From positions 868,001-932,000 of the forward strand of contig CAWKBX010000009.1 in assembly GCA_963847945.1 (NCBI GenBank): a stretch of DNA of 64,000 bases. The letters run 5' to 3'. Positions within the stretch are counted from its first letter, which is position 1. Each line of letters starts with the position of its first letter. A model generated the notes under the pieces. That model was not told the origin of the DNA, ran no database searches, and saw only the letters and a list, made by a program, of their open reading frames with translations. Position numbers and translations under genes: made by a program. The DNA is from JANMJD01 sp963847945 (lineage in GTDB: Bacteria; Actinomycetota; Acidimicrobiia; Acidimicrobiales; Ilumatobacteraceae). Shown here in pieces: positions 63,601 through 64,000 of the stretch.

Positions 63601-64000
63601 CGTGGAACCGGCGATCACCGTGGTGATCGTGATATCGATCCCGGCAACGCCGGGCTCCGTGAGGTCCTGCACACCGTCGCCGTTGAGATCGAGCCAGACG
63701 AGATCGCCGATCGAGCCGGGGCCCTGATAGCCGAAGTCCTGAGCGATGTCGTTGGTGTTGGCCATCTCGAGAATGACGACCGAGGTGTTGTCGTTTCCAC
63801 CGTCAGCGTCACCGGTCGGGACCATGCCGCCGACGACCCCGCCCGGCAGGGTGGCCGGGTCGACGGTGACCGTGAAGGTGCCGTACGGCAGCCCGGCCAC
63901 GACATAGTTCCCGGCGGCGTCGGTGGTTGCGGTGTAGGTCACCGGGGACCCGGCGATGACGGTGGTGATCGTGACATCGACGCCAGGCAGGCCTGGTTCG
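57628..64000 (-). CDS. Giant LPXTG-anchored repeat surface protein (SdrD_B-like), 5' end beyond window
   Basis: About 2,123 residues are visible and the frame is still open at base 64000. At least 14 tandem SdrD B-like domains of about 110 residues (330 bp) each begin GxIGDLIWNDLNGDG with EPGIPGVxV, and end DFGYQG. The D-x-N-x-D-G signature resembles a calcium-binding loop. After these come four more diverse domains (to about 58030), then a sortase signal: LPTTG (57731-57745), a hydrophobic helix and RRRRR, then the stop at 57628. Covalently cell-wall attached, probably an adhesin or stalk; start and signal peptide are not visible. Confidence 0.93.
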   Translation of the reverse strand, partial: EPGLPGVDVTITTVIAGSPVTYTATTDAAGNYVVAGLPYGTFTVTVDPATLPGGVVGGMVPTGDADGGNDNTSVVILEMANTNDIAQDFGYQGPGSIGDLVWLDLNGDGVQDLTEPGVAGIDITITTVIAGSTVTYNTTTDATGGYTVAGLPLGDFTVTVDPTTLPGGMVATFDADGIASVDTSDVTLTAGAGAVVTTQDFGYQGPGVIGDLIWNDLNGDGIVDPGEPGIPGVVITATATIGGTPVTLTTTTAPDGSFTFSGLPLGDWTVTVDPTTLPVGMTTTGDPDATVDGTTVVTLAVGSETGDSADFGYQGLGSIGDFVWIDLNGDGVQDAGEPGVAGVDVTITTVITGSTVTYSTTTDATGGYAVAGLPLGDFTVTIDSTTLPSGMTQTFDNDGIATVNSSVVTLTLIAQTDDAQDFGYQGPGAIGDLIWNDLDGDGLQDPGEPGIPGVTVTVTTTISGTPVTVTTVTGPDGSYQISGLPLGDYTVTVDPTTLPAGVTNTGDPDGTPDDLTTVTLAVGTETVDTIDFGYQGPGVIGDQIWNDLNGDGIADLGEPGLPGITVTVTTTIAGSPVTYTAITDANGGYQVAGLPLGDYTVTVDPATVPLVLTNTGDPDGTLDGTTLVTLAVGTETADTADFGYQGIASIGDLIWNDENADGIQDAGEPGLPGVDVTITTVIAGATVTYTVTTDANGAYLLAGLPLGDFVVTVDATTVPAGMVQSFDADGTGTANTSLVLLSLVNVNDMLQDFGYTGDGVIGDLIWNDMNGDGIHDAGEPGIPGITVTISTVVNGSTVTYTDTTDPSGAYLVGGLPIGDYIVTVSGLAADLVQTGDPDATLDDTSAVTLTAGVPNSDTQDFGYQGPGSIGDLIWNDLNGDGIVDLGEPGLPGVTVTLTTTINGVPVTYSTTTGPTGAFLVSGLPLGDYTVTVDPATLPVGVSNTGDPDGTTDGTTIVTLTVGSETADTADFGYQGPASIGDFIWIDLNGDGVQDAGEPGIPGVTITVTTMINGSIVLYSTTTDAAGAYTMVGLPFGDFTVTVDTATVPSGLTATFDADGTGTVGTSIVTLDMANAADMVQDFGYQGPGAIGDLIWNDLNGDGIVDAGEPGIPGVTVTAAITINGVPVTVTATTAADGSYQFSGLPLGDWTVTLDPTTLPAGMTNTGDPDGVADDSTTVVLAVGSETSTTTDFGYQGPGSIGNLVWNDLDADGTQDPTEPGLPGVTVNITTTIAGLPVTYSVVTGPDGAYVLDGLPLGDFSVTVDATTLPAGVLPTHDPDGSPDGTTVVTLDLVNPGFDIVDFGYQGPGSIGDLMWIDVNGDGIEDVGEPGIPGVSVTITTVIGGATVTYPTTTDANGGYLVSGTPLGTFTVTVDPASLPGGMTETFDADGVVTVDTSVVTLDATTFVVVNQDFGYQGPGEIGDLIWNDLNGDGIVDPNEPGVPGVSVTVTATIGGMPVSFTTTTAPDGSYQFTGLPLGDWTVTVDPTTMPDSLLPTGDPDGGTDNTASITLAVGSETALGQDFGYQGPGSIGNLVWSDLNSDGLFAAPETGVSGVHVTITTVINGITVTYTVMTAADGMYSVAGLPLGDFTVTLDPADLPAGALPTFDADGIATPNTSNVTLEVGSETSDTQDFGLSVPATLGNFVWNDLNGNGVQDAGEPGIAAVEVNLLGTDGFGHPVDITVTTDAGGLYRFENLAPGEYSIMVTPSAGYQPAPKGLGGNPNADSNGLTTGVTVTSGMVDLGIDTGLYLPTALSGRVYFDADAGGTPSATEPGIPQVTVTLTGTAGSGSPVTLTTTTAVDGTYAFTDLAPGTYTVTESHPAAWADGLDLPPAGAVTTTNDVISQITVASGTPVTNVIFGELGWAVGGVVSIDGTATPIGGVLITLRGTDVLGNLVEQTFTTALCEADALVTCVPGGYEFPNVPPGTYTLTENQPAGLNSGSVNPGDVIEFVLSGAALPGNHFTEVASSVSGLVYIDTNDDGVRDAEEWPNPDIAVTLIGTDIAGNPVSLVTITDQNGNWSFADLRAGTYTITVSQPDNLNDGKVTVGTLGGTAGSNTVTVTIAAGVAGTGYLFGDVPQGRPGKLPTTGSNTMLPLGVGVGVSVLGLSLVMAGRRRRRSLTR
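59075..64000 (-). repeat. About 14 tandem 330-bp SdrD_B-like repeats
   Basis: Boundaries (DFGYQG) recur about every 325-335 bp, for example near 59423, 59754, 60087, 60416, 60746, 61079, 61410, 61735, 62068, 62398, 62728, 63060, 63391, 63724. Two sub-types alternate: one has a TFDADG loop, the other TGDPDG. Nucleotide similarity is high, so assembly collapse is possible. Confidence 0.9.

Noticed and set aside
1..64000. CRISPR arrays, tRNA, rRNA, transposases, integrases
   Set aside because: None recognised. The regular repeats found are protein-coding (330-bp, 21-bp, 15-bp units) with no spacer pattern.

Overview
High-GC, gene-dense bacterial DNA with actinobacterial features. These are an MshA-type mycothiol glycosyltransferase next to a YbjN-like gene (the arrangement seen in mycobacteria), several luciferase-like F420-type oxidoreductases, Rieske oxygenases, a DUF2510 protein, a 13E12/DUF222 remnant, frequent GTG starts and many ATGA/GTGA gene overlaps. 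The style is that of a free-living actinobacterium, perhaps of the class Acidimicrobiia; that last step is a guess from gene content. No rRNA, tRNA, CRISPR array, transposase or phage gene was recognised.

Layout. 0-10 kb: 5'-complete but 3'-cut gyrB/parE-type gene, cupin/P450 divergent pair, hydrolase-lipoprotein pair, and a four-gene minus-strand run (LLM oxidoreductase, DNA methyltransferase, uncharacterised protein, Rieske oxygenase), then a hemolysin III-type membrane protein. 10-18 kb: plus-strand LLM-thioesterase-Rieske operon, an orphan ectoine synthase, a twice-frameshifted amidase, an amidohydrolase, another LLM enzyme, gluQ and a 2OG oxygenase. 18.9-26.6 kb: L,D-transpeptidase, lacZ-type beta-galactosidase, a degenerate GGDEF-like protein, a metallo-beta-lactamase/Rieske fusion and a low-complexity DUF2510 protein. 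26.6-34.6 kb: sulfurtransferase-ABC exporter overlap operon, DUF3105 lipoprotein, larBC, pheA, EamA transporter. 34.8-39.9 kb: an acyl-CoA-dehydrogenase-like/M20/HutI-like operon next to a WYL regulator. 40-45.6 kb: MFS transporter, intradiol dioxygenase, GFA protein, YbjN, mshA, SIS protein.

45.7-52.2 kb is a decay zone: truncated ABC binding protein, DUF222, DUF4143, ATPase, PIN, YjbR, DksA/TraR and LLM remnants mixed with intact GNAT, DUF5990 and MFS genes. 52.2-57.6 kb: sugar-kinase-like protein, GT1 glycosyltransferase, 5'-truncated Fic gene, two related Uma2 nuclease genes (one truncated), alpha/beta hydrolase. 57.6 kb to the end: the 3' 6.4 kb of a giant LPXTG-anchored repeat protein.

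The recurring theme is oxidative catabolism of unidentified organic compounds. Small +/-1 frame breaks in GC-rich runs recur (amidase, thioesterase/Rieske, PIN, ATPases). They could be real decay or assembly errors, and the sequence alone cannot tell which.
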